From NCBI GenBank assembly GCA_016705575.1, contig JADIXX010000006.1, positions 186,001 through 250,000 on the forward strand: a stretch of 64,000 nt of DNA, given 5' to 3'. Every line of letters starts with the position of its first letter. Position 1 is the first letter of the stretch. Shown here one piece after another: positions 8,845-16,654 of the stretch. Source of the stretch: Candidatus Aalborgicola defluviihabitans. GTDB taxonomy: Bacteria; Pseudomonadota; Gammaproteobacteria; Burkholderiales; Burkholderiaceae_C. Position numbers and translations under genes: made by a program. Below the pieces are notes generated by a model. It had not been told where the DNA came from. It did no database searches and saw only the letters and a program-made list of their open reading frames with translations.

Positions 8845-11262
8845 CTATGGCACACGATGGTGCCAATAGCGAAGTCCCTGCACCCGCATGCATGCGCCAT
8901 TCTGGGCCTGCCACGACTGCCAGGTGTAGGCACCACAGTGGGGCGAATCCACGACCGTGATGCTGCGCTCCTGGTAGCGCTCCAGCACCAGCGGCGCAGG
9001 GTGGCCAAAACGGTTGCGGTAGCCCGATTGCACAATGGCCGTCTGCGGTGCTACGGTGTCCAAAAACGCTCCACTGCTGGACGTCTTGCTGCCATGGTGG
9101 GGCACCAACAACACTGTCGCTTTCAGGTTTGCGCCCTGCTCCATCAGCCGCGCTTCTTGCGGTTGTTCAATATCGCCTACCAGCAAGGCGGTCTGCGCCC
9201 CGTTGGAGATGCGCAGCACGCACGACATGGCATTGGATTTGGCAGGCGTGTCGTAGTCCGCGTCTTGGGGATGCAGGATGTCGAACGCCACGCCATCCCA
9301 CTCCCAATGCTGCCCGGCCACGCAGCGCTGAATGGCACGCTGGGTCTGCAACGGGTTGTCGGCTTCGATAGAACTGATGACTGTCGCCTGCGGCTGCTGG
9401 GTGAGCACCGCGCTGGCACCGCCCACATGGTCCATATCGCGGTGGCTGAGCACCACCGTGTCCAGCCGCACCTGCAGCGCCTGCAACAGTGGCGCCAGCA
9501 CGCGGTGGCCGGCATCGCTCTCCAGGCTGTAGCGTGGGCCGGCGTCGTACAGCAGGGCATGGCGGGCGGTACGCACCAACACAGCATTGCCTTGGCCGAT
9601 GTCGGCAGCCAGCAGTTCAAACTGGCCCGCCGCTGGCACGGGTGCACGCCATAGCAACACCGGCAACAACAATGGCACACCCAACAGTCGCATGCTCCAC
9701 TGCCAAGGCAACACCAGCGCCACACCGCCCAGCACGCCGGCAACCGCCACCCACAGGGGCGGCACAGCGACCGTCACCACGGCCCAGGGCCAGCTTGCCA
9801 GCCACTGCAAATAGGCCAACAACCAGCCCATGGCGCCAGCCGCCACATCCCACAACCAGGGCAGAACTACACCCGCCATCGCCAGAGGGGTCACCACCAG
9901 CGTGACCCAGGGAATGGCCAGCGCGTTGGCGGCCAGCCCCACCACCGAGACCTGGCCAAACAGCAGCAACGTGAGCGGCGTCAGCGCCACGGTAATCACC
10001 CACTGCTCTCGCAAACCAGAAAGTAGTTTGCCTTTTAGGCCATTAGCCCTCGTGGAATGGTCGTTATACGCTCCTGAATCTGTAGCAAATAAGACCCCCA
10101 CCGCGACAAAGCTCAACCAGAAGCCGCTTTGCAACAAGGCCCACGGATCGAACGCCACCACCACCGCGCAGGCCAGCATCCACACCATGGTCCAGGGCCA
10201 GCGCGCACCCGACAGCCGCAACAGCGCCACCGTGGCCAGCATCAGGCAGGTGCGCTGCGCCGGCACGCCCCAACCGGAAAACACCGCATAGCCGGTCGCC
10301 AGCAGCACGCCACCCAGCAGTGCGGCTTGCGGCGCCGGCAATACGGTGCACAGCGCACCGGAGCGCCGCCACAACCAGCCAACTAGCAGTGCCGCACCCC
10401 AGGCGAACATGGTGATATGCAAGCCAGAGATCGATACGAGATGGGCCACACCCGTCGCGCGAAACACATCCCAGTCCGCGCGCTCTATGGCAGCCTGGTC
10501 CCCCACCACCAGCGCGGCCAACACCCCGGCGGTTTGGTGCTGCGCCACCTGGGCGTTAATGCGCTCCCGCACGATCTGGCGCGCCAGCGCAACCGGGTAA
10601 CGCCAGGTCTGCGCCAGGCGTTGCGGCGCGGGGTCTTTTGCCCCCGCACGCACGTAGCCGGCGGCCTGCACACCCTGCTCCCACAGCCACAGTTCGTAAT
10701 CAAAGCCATGGGGGTTGCGGGTGCCATGCGGGGCCTTCACGCGCAGCGTTATCGCCCAGCGCTCGCCGGCTTGCACGTTGGGCAGAGGGCGACTCAATCC
10801 GGCTACGGACAAGGCGGATTCGCCATACCAGGCAACATCCAAGCGCGGCGGCAAGTGGGCGCTCTGGCCATCCAAGGTAGCGGACTCCACTTCAAAGCGA
10901 AAGCGCAGACCAGCCTCGCTGCGCTGCGGCAAATTGGCCACCACCCCAGTCACGCGCAGGTCGCGCCCCTCCAACGCCGGGTCCAGCGCATCTGCCAGGT
11001 ACGCGTTGGCGCGCAGGCCAGTAGCACCAAACCCCAGCAGCGCGAACGCCATCAATGCCAGCCCCATGCGCTTGTCGATTGCTATTGTTTTGGAAGCTGC
11101 ACACGTATAGCCGACGAGGGCTAGCAGCACAAAAGCCATATAGATTTGCCATGCAAACAGGTCTATTTGCTGCAACTGCAACGCCGATCCCAGCACCAAG
11201 CCCAAAAGAGCCGGGAACCCGTTCCGGGCCTGACCCGGTGAGAGCGTGGAATCGGTGTGCAC
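8845..11262 (-). CDS. comEC: DNA internalization-related competence protein ComEC/Rec2
   Basis: Inner-membrane channel that carries single-stranded DNA into the cytoplasm in natural transformation. The 805 aa are of usual length: N-terminal helices plus DUF4131 region (~1-190), a polytopic Competence domain (GVAHLVSISGLHITMFAWG at ~270; GWGVPAQRTCLMLATVALL), and a C-terminal metallo-beta-lactamase-like domain (LLAADIGQGNAVLVRT, SHRDMDHVGG, VPHHGSKTSSS). GTG 11260-11262 is the likeliest start. Two copies of the dispersed repeat (11080-11124 and 10038-10090) are read through in frame, the second adding a polar insert after the TM block. Confidence 0.92.
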   Translation of the reverse strand: MHTDSTLSPGQARNGFPALLGLVLGSALQLQQIDLFAWQIYMAFVLLALVGYTCAASKTIAIDKRMGLALMAFALLGFGATGLRANAYLADALDPALEGRDLRVTGVVANLPQRSEAGLRFRFEVESATLDGQSAHLPPRLDVAWYGESALSVAGLSRPLPNVQAGERWAITLRVKAPHGTRNPHGFDYELWLWEQGVQAAGYVRAGAKDPAPQRLAQTWRYPVALARQIVRERINAQVAQHQTAGVLAALVVGDQAAIERADWDVFRATGVAHLVSISGLHITMFAWGAALLVGWLWRRSGALCTVLPAPQAALLGGVLLATGYAVFSGWGVPAQRTCLMLATVALLRLSGARWPWTMVWMLACAVVVAFDPWALLQSGFWLSFVAVGVLFATDSGAYNDHSTRANGLKGKLLSGLREQWVITVALTPLTLLLFGQVSVVGLAANALAIPWVTLVVTPLAMAGVVLPWLWDVAAGAMGWLLAYLQWLASWPWAVVTVAVPPLWVAVAGVLGGVALVLPWQWSMRLLGVPLLLPVLLWRAPVPAAGQFELLAADIGQGNAVLVRTARHALLYDAGPRYSLESDAGHRVLAPLLQALQVRLDTVVLSHRDMDHVGGASAVLTQQPQATVISSIEADNPLQTQRAIQRCVAGQHWEWDGVAFDILHPQDADYDTPAKSNAMSCVLRISNGAQTALLVGDIEQPQEARLMEQGANLKATVLLVPHHGSKTSSSGAFLDTVAPQTAIVQSGYRNRFGHPAPLVLERYQERSITVVDSPHCGAYTWQSWQAQNGACMRVQGLRYWHHRVP
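10038..10090 (-). repeat. Dispersed palindromic repeat, diverged copy inside comEC
   Basis: Reads on the minus strand as GCTACAGATTC, then CGTATAACG and CCACGAGGGCTAATGGCC. It matches the right half of the family (ACGAGGGCTA, GGCC) but its left stem is decayed. It codes the polar stretch DSGAYNDHSTRANGLKG in ComEC. Confidence 0.55.
11080..11124 (+). repeat. Dispersed palindromic repeat, copy inside comEC N-terminus
   Basis: Shows GCTATTGTTTTGGAAGCTGC, then ACACGTATAGCC and GACGAGGGCTAG. Read antisense by comEC, it codes LLALVGYTCAASKTIAI across the end of an early TM helix. Confidence 0.65.
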
Positions 11263-11331
11263 GGCTTCATGCTACAGCGCCCTGACGCAGCAAACGTCTA
11301 TAGTCACAGCCTTGAACAAAAAAGGGGTTCC

Positions 11332-11751
11332 ATGCGCACACTGGGCAACATCTTCTGGCTGATCTTTGGTGGTTTCCTGATGGGACTGGGCTGGTGGCTG
11401 GCCGGGCTGTTGTGCGCCATCACCATCATTGGCTTGCCGTGGGCCAAGGCCTGCTTTGTGATTGGCCAGTTTGCGTTTCTGCCGTTTGGGCGTGAGGCCG
11501 TCAACCGCGCGGTGGTCACAGGCGTGGAGGACATCGGCACCGGAGCGCTGGGCACCGTGGGCAACGTTATCTGGTTTCTGGTGGCCGGCATTTGGCTGGC
11601 AGTGGGCCATCTGGTTGCCGCAGTGTGCTGCTTTGTCACCATCATCGGCATTCCGTTTGGTGTACAGCACCTCAAGCTGGCTGGCTTGACGTTGGCGCCC
11701 GTGGGCAAAACCATCGTGCTCAAAGGCAGTGTTTCACGCAACGGCAGTTAG
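11332..11751 (+). CDS. YccF-domain inner membrane protein
   Basis: A 139-aa polytopic membrane protein of the YccF (DUF307) family. It shows the duplicated signature: NIFWLIFGGFLMGLGWWLAG followed by TIIGLPWAKACF, then NVIWFLVAGIWLAVGHLVAA followed by TIIGIPFGVQHLKL. ATG 11332 is chosen because it begins the family's MRTLGN-type start and follows AAAGGGG; the same frame is open for 25 codons upstream. It diverges from comEC and converges with the TPM gene (2-base gap). Function unknown. Confidence 0.88.
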   Translation: MRTLGNIFWLIFGGFLMGLGWWLAGLLCAITIIGLPWAKACFVIGQFAFLPFGREAVNRAVVTGVEDIGTGALGTVGNVIWFLVAGIWLAVGHLVAAVCCFVTIIGIPFGVQHLKLAGLTLAPVGKTIVLKGSVSRNGS

Positions 11752-11753
11752 CG

Positions 11754-12788
11754 TTACGGGGCGGGCCAACCCAGCGTAGCGCCCGCGCCGCCAAAATGTC
11801 CCAGACCACCAATCAGGATGCTCGACCCCACGAAGAGAAAAGCAATACCGACCACGGCGCCTGCCAGCAGGTAGACAGCGTTGAAAATCTCGCCCAACTG
11901 CAACTCCTGCGCCAGTGTGTTGAAAACCGGCGGTGGCCTGGCAAAGAAGTTTTTTGCGGTGAATTGCGCACGCACCGCCGCACTGTCCAGCGTGCGCAGC
12001 GTGGTGCTTTTGAGCAGCCGTAGCGGCAGACACACAAGGGGAACAATGCCCGCCGCAATACCCACTAGCGCCCATGCCAGTGATGCAGCCAGCGCGCTGG
12101 CAAACAGCCCCAGTACCATCCGTCCCTGCGTGTCGGCCTGCACAAAGAGACTCCACGCCTGGACCGCAATGCGCGGTGCGTTGCGCAGCACATTCAGCAC
12201 AAAAGGAATCATCGCTGCATAGGGCGCCGCGCGGTGGGAAGCGGCTTCGGACGCCTCCAGCGTCTTGTCCAACACATCCAGAAAATCCTCGACACCGGTT
12301 TCATACTGGCCACGGGAAAACGCCGGTACCACCTGCTCGGCCAACAAACGTTCGGCCAGCGCATCGGGGATCACCGCCTCCAGTCCGTAGCCCACTTCCA
12401 GGCGCAGCAGGCGTTCATCACGAAAGATGAACAGCAGCAGACCGTTGTCCACACCCGCAGCCCCCAGCTTCCAGGCAGTGGCAGCGCGGATGGTGAAATC
12501 TTCCACCGAGCCACCGGGTACGCGCGGCAAGATGACCACGTTGATCTGCGCAATCTTCATGGTGCGCGACAAGTGCTCGATGTATTGGTTCTTGGCAGCG
12601 ACAAAGGCCGGCGACAGCAGGCCAGCCTGATCGTCCAGGTACTGCGCGGGCGGCGCCAGGGATGCCTCTGCGGCGGGCCGCTGTAGCAGCAGCGGTGCCA
12701 ACACGGTCAGCAAAAGAACCACGACAGCAACGGCGACCGTAGCTATCCAGCGGGTCCGGCTGTGTGCCGGTAGGGTTTGTTTGCGCAC
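11754..12788 (-). CDS. TPM-domain membrane protein (YgcG-like)
   Basis: A 344-aa protein with an N-terminal membrane anchor (WIATVAVAVVVLLLTVLAPLL), a periplasmic TPM domain (YLDDQAGLLS at ~48; GGSVEDFTIRAATAWKLG; VDNGLLLFIFRDERLLRLEV; IPDALAERLL), and two or more C-terminal TM helices (ASALAASLAWALVGIAAGIV; YLLAGAVVGIAFLFVG). TPM domains have been linked to photosystem repair and phosphatase activity in plants; the bacterial role is unclear. Start GTG 12786-12788 has GAAGG five bases upstream. It lacks the glycine-rich tail of many relatives. Confidence 0.82.
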   Translation of the reverse strand: MRKQTLPAHSRTRWIATVAVAVVVLLLTVLAPLLLQRPAAEASLAPPAQYLDDQAGLLSPAFVAAKNQYIEHLSRTMKIAQINVVILPRVPGGSVEDFTIRAATAWKLGAAGVDNGLLLFIFRDERLLRLEVGYGLEAVIPDALAERLLAEQVVPAFSRGQYETGVEDFLDVLDKTLEASEAASHRAAPYAAMIPFVLNVLRNAPRIAVQAWSLFVQADTQGRMVLGLFASALAASLAWALVGIAAGIVPLVCLPLRLLKSTTLRTLDSAAVRAQFTAKNFFARPPPVFNTLAQELQLGEIFNAVYLLAGAVVGIAFLFVGSSILIGGLGHFGGAGATLGWPAP

Positions 12789-12880
12789 ACAATGCCTTCG
12801 CGAATGGGTGGCCGATGATGATTCGCGCGCCCGGATAAGTCAACGCCGTGGTGTTCTTTATGCTTGATAAACTCTTCCAT
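12743..12880 (-). CDS. Possible 45-aa small ORF overlapping the TPM gene start
   Basis: ATG 12878-12880 is preceded by GGGGAGACAGGTC, a better Shine-Dalgarno than the TPM gene itself has. The frame reads MEEFIKHKEHHGVDLSGR and stops inside the TPM gene after 45 codons. It could be a leader peptide feeding ribosomes to the TPM start or a decayed gene. I recognise no family. Confidence 0.25.
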   Translation of the reverse strand: MEEFIKHKEHHGVDLSGRANHHRPPIREGIVCANKPYRHTAGPAG

Positions 12881-12990
12881 GACCTGTCTCCCCAATTTCG
12901 GCTCTACGCCGTGTGTTGAAAGACCCCAGCGTGATCCGCGTCGCTTGAACTGGGCAGGTCAGTACATGCCGTCTAAAGGAAGGAATCCCC

Positions 12991-13233
12991 ATGACCACCG
13001 TTCAAGTTGAATTGCCCGATATGTTGGCACAAAGCGCACAAGCCGCTGGCTTGCTGACACCGCAAGCCCTGGAGGCCATGTTGCGCGAGCAGCTCAAGCG
13101 CCAGGCGGGCGATGCACTGCGCGCCATGTGGGCCAACGCGCCCGCCAAGGAATTGACGCCAGAGATGGAACGGATGATTGATGACGAGGTGAAGGCCGTG
13201 CGCGCCCAGCAGCGCAAGCACGCGCTCATTTGA
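12991..13233 (+). CDS. Small antitoxin-like protein (VapB-like)
   Basis: An 80-aa, largely helical protein (LPDMLAQSAQAAGLLTPQAL, then MLREQLKRQAGDALRAMW) of the type encoded ahead of PIN-domain toxins. AAGGAAGG lies 8 bases before the ATG. The downstream reading frame is the C-terminal stump of a PIN-domain toxin, which supports an antitoxin assignment; with the toxin gone, the antitoxin is an orphan. The assignment rests mostly on context. Confidence 0.6.
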   Translation: MTTVQVELPDMLAQSAQAAGLLTPQALEAMLREQLKRQAGDALRAMWANAPAKELTPEMERMIDDEVKAVRAQQRKHALI

Positions 13234-13334
13234 TTGCTTCGGGCGACCAGCACTTGCACCGCTTGGGTGGCAACTACCAGGGTGTGCGCATCGTGACGCC
13301 GGCCGAGGCGACGCTGATGCTGGAAGCGCTGTAG
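13224..13334 (+). pseudogene. C-terminal remnant of a PIN-domain (VapC-type) toxin gene
   Basis: The frame overlapping the antitoxin stop reads AHLIASGDQHLHRLGG, then YQGVRIVTPAEATLMLEAL and a stop at 13332-13334. The pattern (SGDxHL, G.Y.GVRIVTPAE) is the usual C-terminal end of PIN-domain toxins, with the last conserved Asp. About three quarters of the toxin, including the N-terminal acidic residues, is missing, so it should be inactive. Confidence 0.65.
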
Positions 13335-13399
13335 CCAAGCAGACCAACCGGCTAAAGAAGAAGCCACCCGAACCCCCACTGTTGGCGCCGACGTTAGAT

Positions 13400-13510
13400 T
13401 GACCCAGTCTGCCAACTTTCAGTGACCCAGCGCGCTGTCCTCGGAATCTTGGCTGCGTGCGGGTTGGCGGTCAGTAAGAGTGGATCAGCCCAAAGTCGGC
13501 ATCTGGGTCA
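13400..13510. mobile_element. Possible insertion-sequence end remnant
   Basis: TGACCCAG occurs at 13400-13407 and 13423-13430 and its inverse CTGGGTCA at 13503-13510, bounding ~111 bases with no transposase. Repeated terminal octamers, one inverted, resemble the multiple transposase sites at IS21-type ends. Low confidence; no target-site duplication was found. Confidence 0.3.
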
Positions 13511-13550
13511 AATTCGCGTCGGCTCCAACAGCCGCCGGCAAGAAGACATA

Positions 13551-13634
13551 GCGGCCACCCTGCGGCTAAAAGAAGAAGCCCCCCTTACCCCCACAGCTTT
13601 AGCGGCTGGCAGGGGTTGTGGGTGGCTTTTTTAA
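13551..13634 (+). repeat. Terminator-bearing direct repeat, copy B
   Basis: An ~84-base unit closely matching 15371-15456: GCGGCTAAAAGAAGAAGCC, a C-rich arm, CAGCTTTAGCGGCTGGC, then GGGGTTGTGGGTGGCTTTTTT. The arms pair and are followed by T residues, so it would act as an intrinsic terminator on the plus strand, though its left arm has mismatches. Confidence 0.65.
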
Positions 13635-13830
13635 TGAACTAAAGACGTCTGCGAGCCGAACTTATTGTGGCCGCACCGTGGTCGTTTGCGGGTGCGCGAG
13701 CACTGCGTCCGGTGTGTAGTTCCACAGGGCTGTTTTACAGTGGCATTTTTCAATTGCCCGCAGGGAACTTCATACTATTGTTGGAATATTGCGATTCCCA
13801 GTTTTTGCGGCACCAAAGGAAGAAGCCACT

Positions 13831-14097
13831 TCACCATTTTGGAGGCGCCGGCTCGTCAAAGCGTTGCAACACGAACGCACATTTGTATCCATCTGCTATC
13901 TCCGCAAGGTATTCGCGGAATTTGTCTGTCTCGTCTTCTTCGCTCGCAATAAAACGCGGGAGCATTTCGGCATAGTCAAGGATGCCCCCCAAGTCGCGCG
14001 CAGACGCGCTTTGGTAAGCCATCTCTCTGGCTTTGATGAGGACACTCTGTAGCGCATAAAGCGCATTGGGCATTTTTTCAGGTTTGATCATGTTCAA
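13831..14097 (-). CDS. Putative immunity protein of Rhs toxin tip 3
   Basis: An 88-aa helical, acidic protein with no signal peptide. Its ATG overlaps the stop of the toxin-tip fragment upstream (ATGA), the coupling seen for toxin-immunity pairs. Features include LGGILDYAEMLPRFIA and a C-terminal EPAPPKW. It resembles the 89-aa protein at 15581-15850 in length and helical pattern. The immunity role is inferred from position. Confidence 0.55.
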   Translation of the reverse strand: MNMIKPEKMPNALYALQSVLIKAREMAYQSASARDLGGILDYAEMLPRFIASEEDETDKFREYLAEIADGYKCAFVLQRFDEPAPPKW

Positions 14098-14520
14098 TGT
14101 CCAACTGGATCTAGGGGCACATTAGAAATACTCGTCCCATTCGCACCGGGTGTGACGGTGATTGGTGGTGGAGCGGAGCCAGCTTTCGTCTGTTTGAGCG
14201 TCTCCATAAAACGGTCCATTTTTGCTCCGCTACTCACATTGATACTAGCCTTGGGAGACAAAAGCTGGCTGATCGGAATTTGTTGAGTGCTCACGACCTT
14301 TCCTTCCACGTTGAGGATTTGAGCAGGAATTGTTGAGTGGCCTACAAGATCAGCGGCCTTTGATCGTAGAACGCCATCCATGATTTCAAACGTTTGCTCT
14401 GCCGTCTTTGCCCCATTTCCAAGATTTTGGATCGCTGCAATCGCGCCCATAGCAGCACCTTCTGCTGGGCCAAGCGCTTGGAGACCGCGTAACGCCGCTG
14501 CCCCCGCGCTCTCGGACTGA
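14094..14520 (-). pseudogene. Orphan Rhs-type toxin tip 3 (no Rhs core)
   Basis: The frame carries ~140 residues resembling a polymorphic-toxin C-terminus (GAAMGAIAAIQNLGNGAKTA; ILNVEGKVVSTQQIPISQLL; VTPGANGTSISNVPLDPVGH) with no Rhs core before it. Upstream of about 14520 the frame runs antisense to a regulator fragment, so the toxin sequence is cut at a junction there. It may be a displaced silent tip able to recombine with an Rhs gene. I do not recognise the toxin class. Confidence 0.45.
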
Positions 14521-14744
14521 AACCCGGCGAAGAGCTGGGCTTGCAGTTCGAGGCGGTCAGCCAGTTGCCGCCCGATGAACAGGCCATCGTGCGCGAAGTG
14601 TTGGAGAGCCTGATCATCAAATACCAGACTCGGCGCTGGGATGTGTCGCGCGCCACGGCCACAGCCGCTGCGGCGACAACCACCAACAAAGCCGCACCAC
14701 CCACCAAGACCCCTACGAAGCGCGCCGCGCACGCGGCACGATGA
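14493..14744 (+). pseudogene. C-terminal remnant of an XRE-type transcriptional regulator
   Basis: The frame after a TAA at 14490-14492 reads GEELGLQFEAVSQLPPDEQA then VREVLESLIIKYQTRRW, the usual end of a family of short betaproteobacterial XRE regulators, followed by an Ala/Thr/Lys-rich tail. The helix-turn-helix domain is missing; its place is taken by the toxin-tip sequence in opposite orientation. Its TGA overlaps the ATG of the ORF6N gene (ATGA), so the two were probably an operon. Confidence 0.55.
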
Positions 14745-15370
14745 GCACGGCGGTAGTGGTACCCACCGCGCCAGCGGTGGAGAGTATTTCGCTAAGCATC
14801 GCCACGCTGCGTGCGCAGCGGGTGATTCTGGATGCCGACCTGGCAGCGCTGTACGGCGTCGAGACCAAGCGGCTCAATGAGCAGATCAAGCGCAATGCAG
14901 CGCGGTTTCCGCAAGACTTCATGTTCCAGCTCACGCCCGAGGAGTTCGATTCTTTAAGGTCGCAATTTGCGACCTTAAAGACCGGCCGGGGTCAGCATCG
15001 CAAGTACCAGCCCTATGTTTTTACCGAGCACGGCGCAATCATGGCGGCGATGGTGCTCAACAGTGCGCGCGCGGTGGAGGTGTCGGTCTATGTGGTGCGG
15101 GCGTTTACGCGGCTACGCCAGGCCGCCGCCATTCATGAGGACTTGGCCAAGCGCTTAACCGATTTGGAGATGAAGACGGAATCGCTGGACATGCAGCACG
15201 ACACCTTTAGCCGCAATACGCGCAACCAGTTGCGCCAGGTGTTCGACGCGTTGCAGGAACTGATGACGCCACCCAATCCACCCAAGCGGCCTATCGGGTT
15301 TGTGACGCAAGACGACACGCCCAGCAAGCACAAGGCCACCAAGGCAAAGGCCGCTGACAAGAAGGCGTAG
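14741..15370 (+). CDS. ORF6N-domain DNA-binding protein
   Basis: A 209-aa protein with an N-terminal ORF6N domain (residues ~15-105): VILDADLAALYGVETKRLNE, FPQDFMFQLTPEE, YVFTEHGAIMAAMVLNS. A coiled-coil-like helix (~120-165) and a basic Lys-rich tail follow. ORF6N/KilA-N proteins are common in phages and mobile elements and are thought to bind DNA. It follows a truncated XRE regulator and ends at a duplicated terminator, in keeping with an accessory region. Confidence 0.85.
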   Translation: MSTAVVVPTAPAVESISLSIATLRAQRVILDADLAALYGVETKRLNEQIKRNAARFPQDFMFQLTPEEFDSLRSQFATLKTGRGQHRKYQPYVFTEHGAIMAAMVLNSARAVEVSVYVVRAFTRLRQAAAIHEDLAKRLTDLEMKTESLDMQHDTFSRNTRNQLRQVFDALQELMTPPNPPKRPIGFVTQDDTPSKHKATKAKAADKKA

Positions 15371-15456
15371 CGCGCCACCCTGCGGCTAAAAGAAGAAGCC
15401 ACCCGGAACCCCCACAGCTTTAGCGGCTGGCATGGGGTTGTGGGTGGCTTTTTTGT
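15371..15456 (+). terminator. Intrinsic terminator in a duplicated unit (copy C) after the ORF6N gene
   Basis: Arms AAGCCACCC (15396-15404) and AACCCC pair with GGGGTT and GGGTGGCTT (15442-15450), followed by TTTTTTGTTTT, giving a strong plus-strand terminator. The whole unit recurs at 13551-13634, with partial copies at 13350-13385 and 16655-16680. Confidence 0.8.
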
Positions 15457-15479
15457 TTTAGAGATAGAAGGAAACGGGC

Positions 15480-15525
15480 TGCTAGCCCTCGTGGATATTG
15501 CGTAAGTAGCTATAAAAGTTGCAGC
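15480..15525 (-). repeat. Dispersed palindromic repeat, intergenic copy
   Basis: Reverse-oriented copy: GCTAGCCCTCGTGGATATTG, then CGTAAGTAGCTATAAAAGTTGC. It lies between the ORF6N terminator and the end of the immunity-like gene. Confidence 0.65.
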
Positions 15526-15553
15526 GTTCGTGTGTTTTCAAGCATGAACTGCA

Positions 15554-15569
15554 ACCCATTTTTATGGGT
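15554..15569. other. Small hairpin between convergent genes
   Basis: Perfect inverted repeat ACCCAT-TTTT-ATGGGT just past the 3' end of the immunity-like gene. There is no long T tract on either strand, so termination is uncertain. Confidence 0.3.
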
Positions 15570-15580
15570 GTGGGTAGTTT

Positions 15581-15850
15581 TCATGAAACGTCAGCAATAG
15601 CGTTTTGTAGCCAAGATTTCATGCCTTTTTGTTCACATCGCATTTCTAACCAATCGACCACTTCTTGGTAACTTCCATTGCCACCTTGGATTCGCTCGAG
15701 TTGATACGGCACATTGTGAAAAACATCTGCGATTTCAAATGCCATTTTTGGATTTCCCTCAAGGCTGGCAATGCGAATGTCAAGTAAGGCACGTGCCAAC
15801 AATTTGAAAACCAAAGTTTCGCTATTCATAGATTCTTTCAAGATCATCAT
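15581..15850 (-). CDS. Putative immunity protein of Rhs toxin tip 2
   Basis: An 89-aa helical protein (LLARALLDIRIASLEG; MAFEIADVFHNVPYQLERIQ; SYQEVVDWLEMRC). Its ATG directly follows the stop of the Rhs-tip gene (TGA-ATG), which fits a toxin-immunity pair. No signal peptide, as expected for a cytoplasmic immunity protein. Similar in size and pattern to 13831-14097. Function inferred from position. Confidence 0.6.
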   Translation of the reverse strand: MMILKESMNSETLVFKLLARALLDIRIASLEGNPKMAFEIADVFHNVPYQLERIQGGNGSYQEVVDWLEMRCEQKGMKSWLQNAIADVS

Positions 15851-16567
15851 TCAATGAGAGAACATTGAGCGGTCAGGTGTGTGAAGTTCTACAGGCACTT
15901 GTGTGTTGGGCGTTATGCTGCTTTTCGGATCGCCTGCTCTGCGTTGCAATTCTTGAACCCTTGAGTTTCCATCTACCACCTTACCTGACTCTGTACTGAT
16001 TTTTATCTTGTCTCCATTGGACGGATTGGTAACCGACCTCATCAATTCTGAATCGGAAAGCTTTGCTAAATCTGGTCTGCTCCCGATAGTCTCTTTTGGA
16101 TGAAGGAGCTTCAATTCTCCTACGCTTCGTGTGTTACTTCGCCCCATTGTCGCCAACATACCGACCGCCTCAATATTGGCCTGCCGACTCTCTGCCATTC
16201 CTTGAAGAGCTGCGTTCTTCAGACTTTCATTGCCGCTTGTAACGCCTACGGCATATGCAGCTAACGCCCCAAACGCATTTCCGATCACCACAATCGGCGC
16301 CTCTTTACCCAACAAGTTTTCAACGGCCTGATGGCCATCCGGGTCCACGAACTTGTAGGGGTTGTTGTTGGCGTATGTATACCGATTGAACGCATGAATG
16401 TTGCCTTCCTTGAAGTCAACAGGATCAACGCCCATGTATATCCCCCAGGACGTGCATCCGCCGTAATGGAGGGCGTTTTCCTGAGCCGAATCAAGGGCTT
16501 GCGCCGCCCGCGCAGGGGCGCAATCGGCGTTCAAGCTGGCAATTTTTTCCAGAGGCGCGTTTTGCAT
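15851..16567 (-). pseudogene. Truncated Rhs protein: end of core plus toxin tip 2
   Basis: From about 16440 the frame has the end of an Rhs core (GIYMGVDPVDFKEGNIHAFN, then YANNNPYKFVDPDGH), followed by a ~155-residue tip with GKVVDGNSRVQELQRRAGDP and TPNTQVPVELHTPD. The preceding ~40 residues are not Rhs-like, and a full Rhs protein would have over a thousand residues here. In another frame just upstream (ATG near 16618) a signal-peptide-like MRWLALCVLALGALRA is readable, so this may be a fusion scar with a frameshift. The tip still has its downstream immunity gene. Confidence 0.6.
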
Positions 16568-16654
16568 CGCGCGCGCGCAGCGCGCCCAACGCCAGCACGC
16601 ACAGGGCGAGCCAGCGCATAGCTTTTATGAACAGCATGGGTCTGTAATGCCTCA

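Larger units (their letters stand above)
13335..13830. other. Non-coding scar region between toxin stump and immunity-like gene
   Basis: About 500 bases with no supportable gene. It holds a partial copy of the terminator repeat (13350-13385, GGCTAAAGAAGAAGCCACCC), an IS-end-like stretch (13400-13510), a gene-end fragment reading TAAGKKT-stop at about 13528-13551 that resembles the end of the ORF6N gene, and a full terminator repeat (13551-13634). Nothing recognisable is seen from 13640 to 13830. Confidence 0.5.

Noticed and set aside
8770..9654. 294-codon open frame on the plus strand over the 3' part of comEC
   Set aside because: Antisense to the ComEC metallo-beta-lactamase-like domain; no family resemblance.
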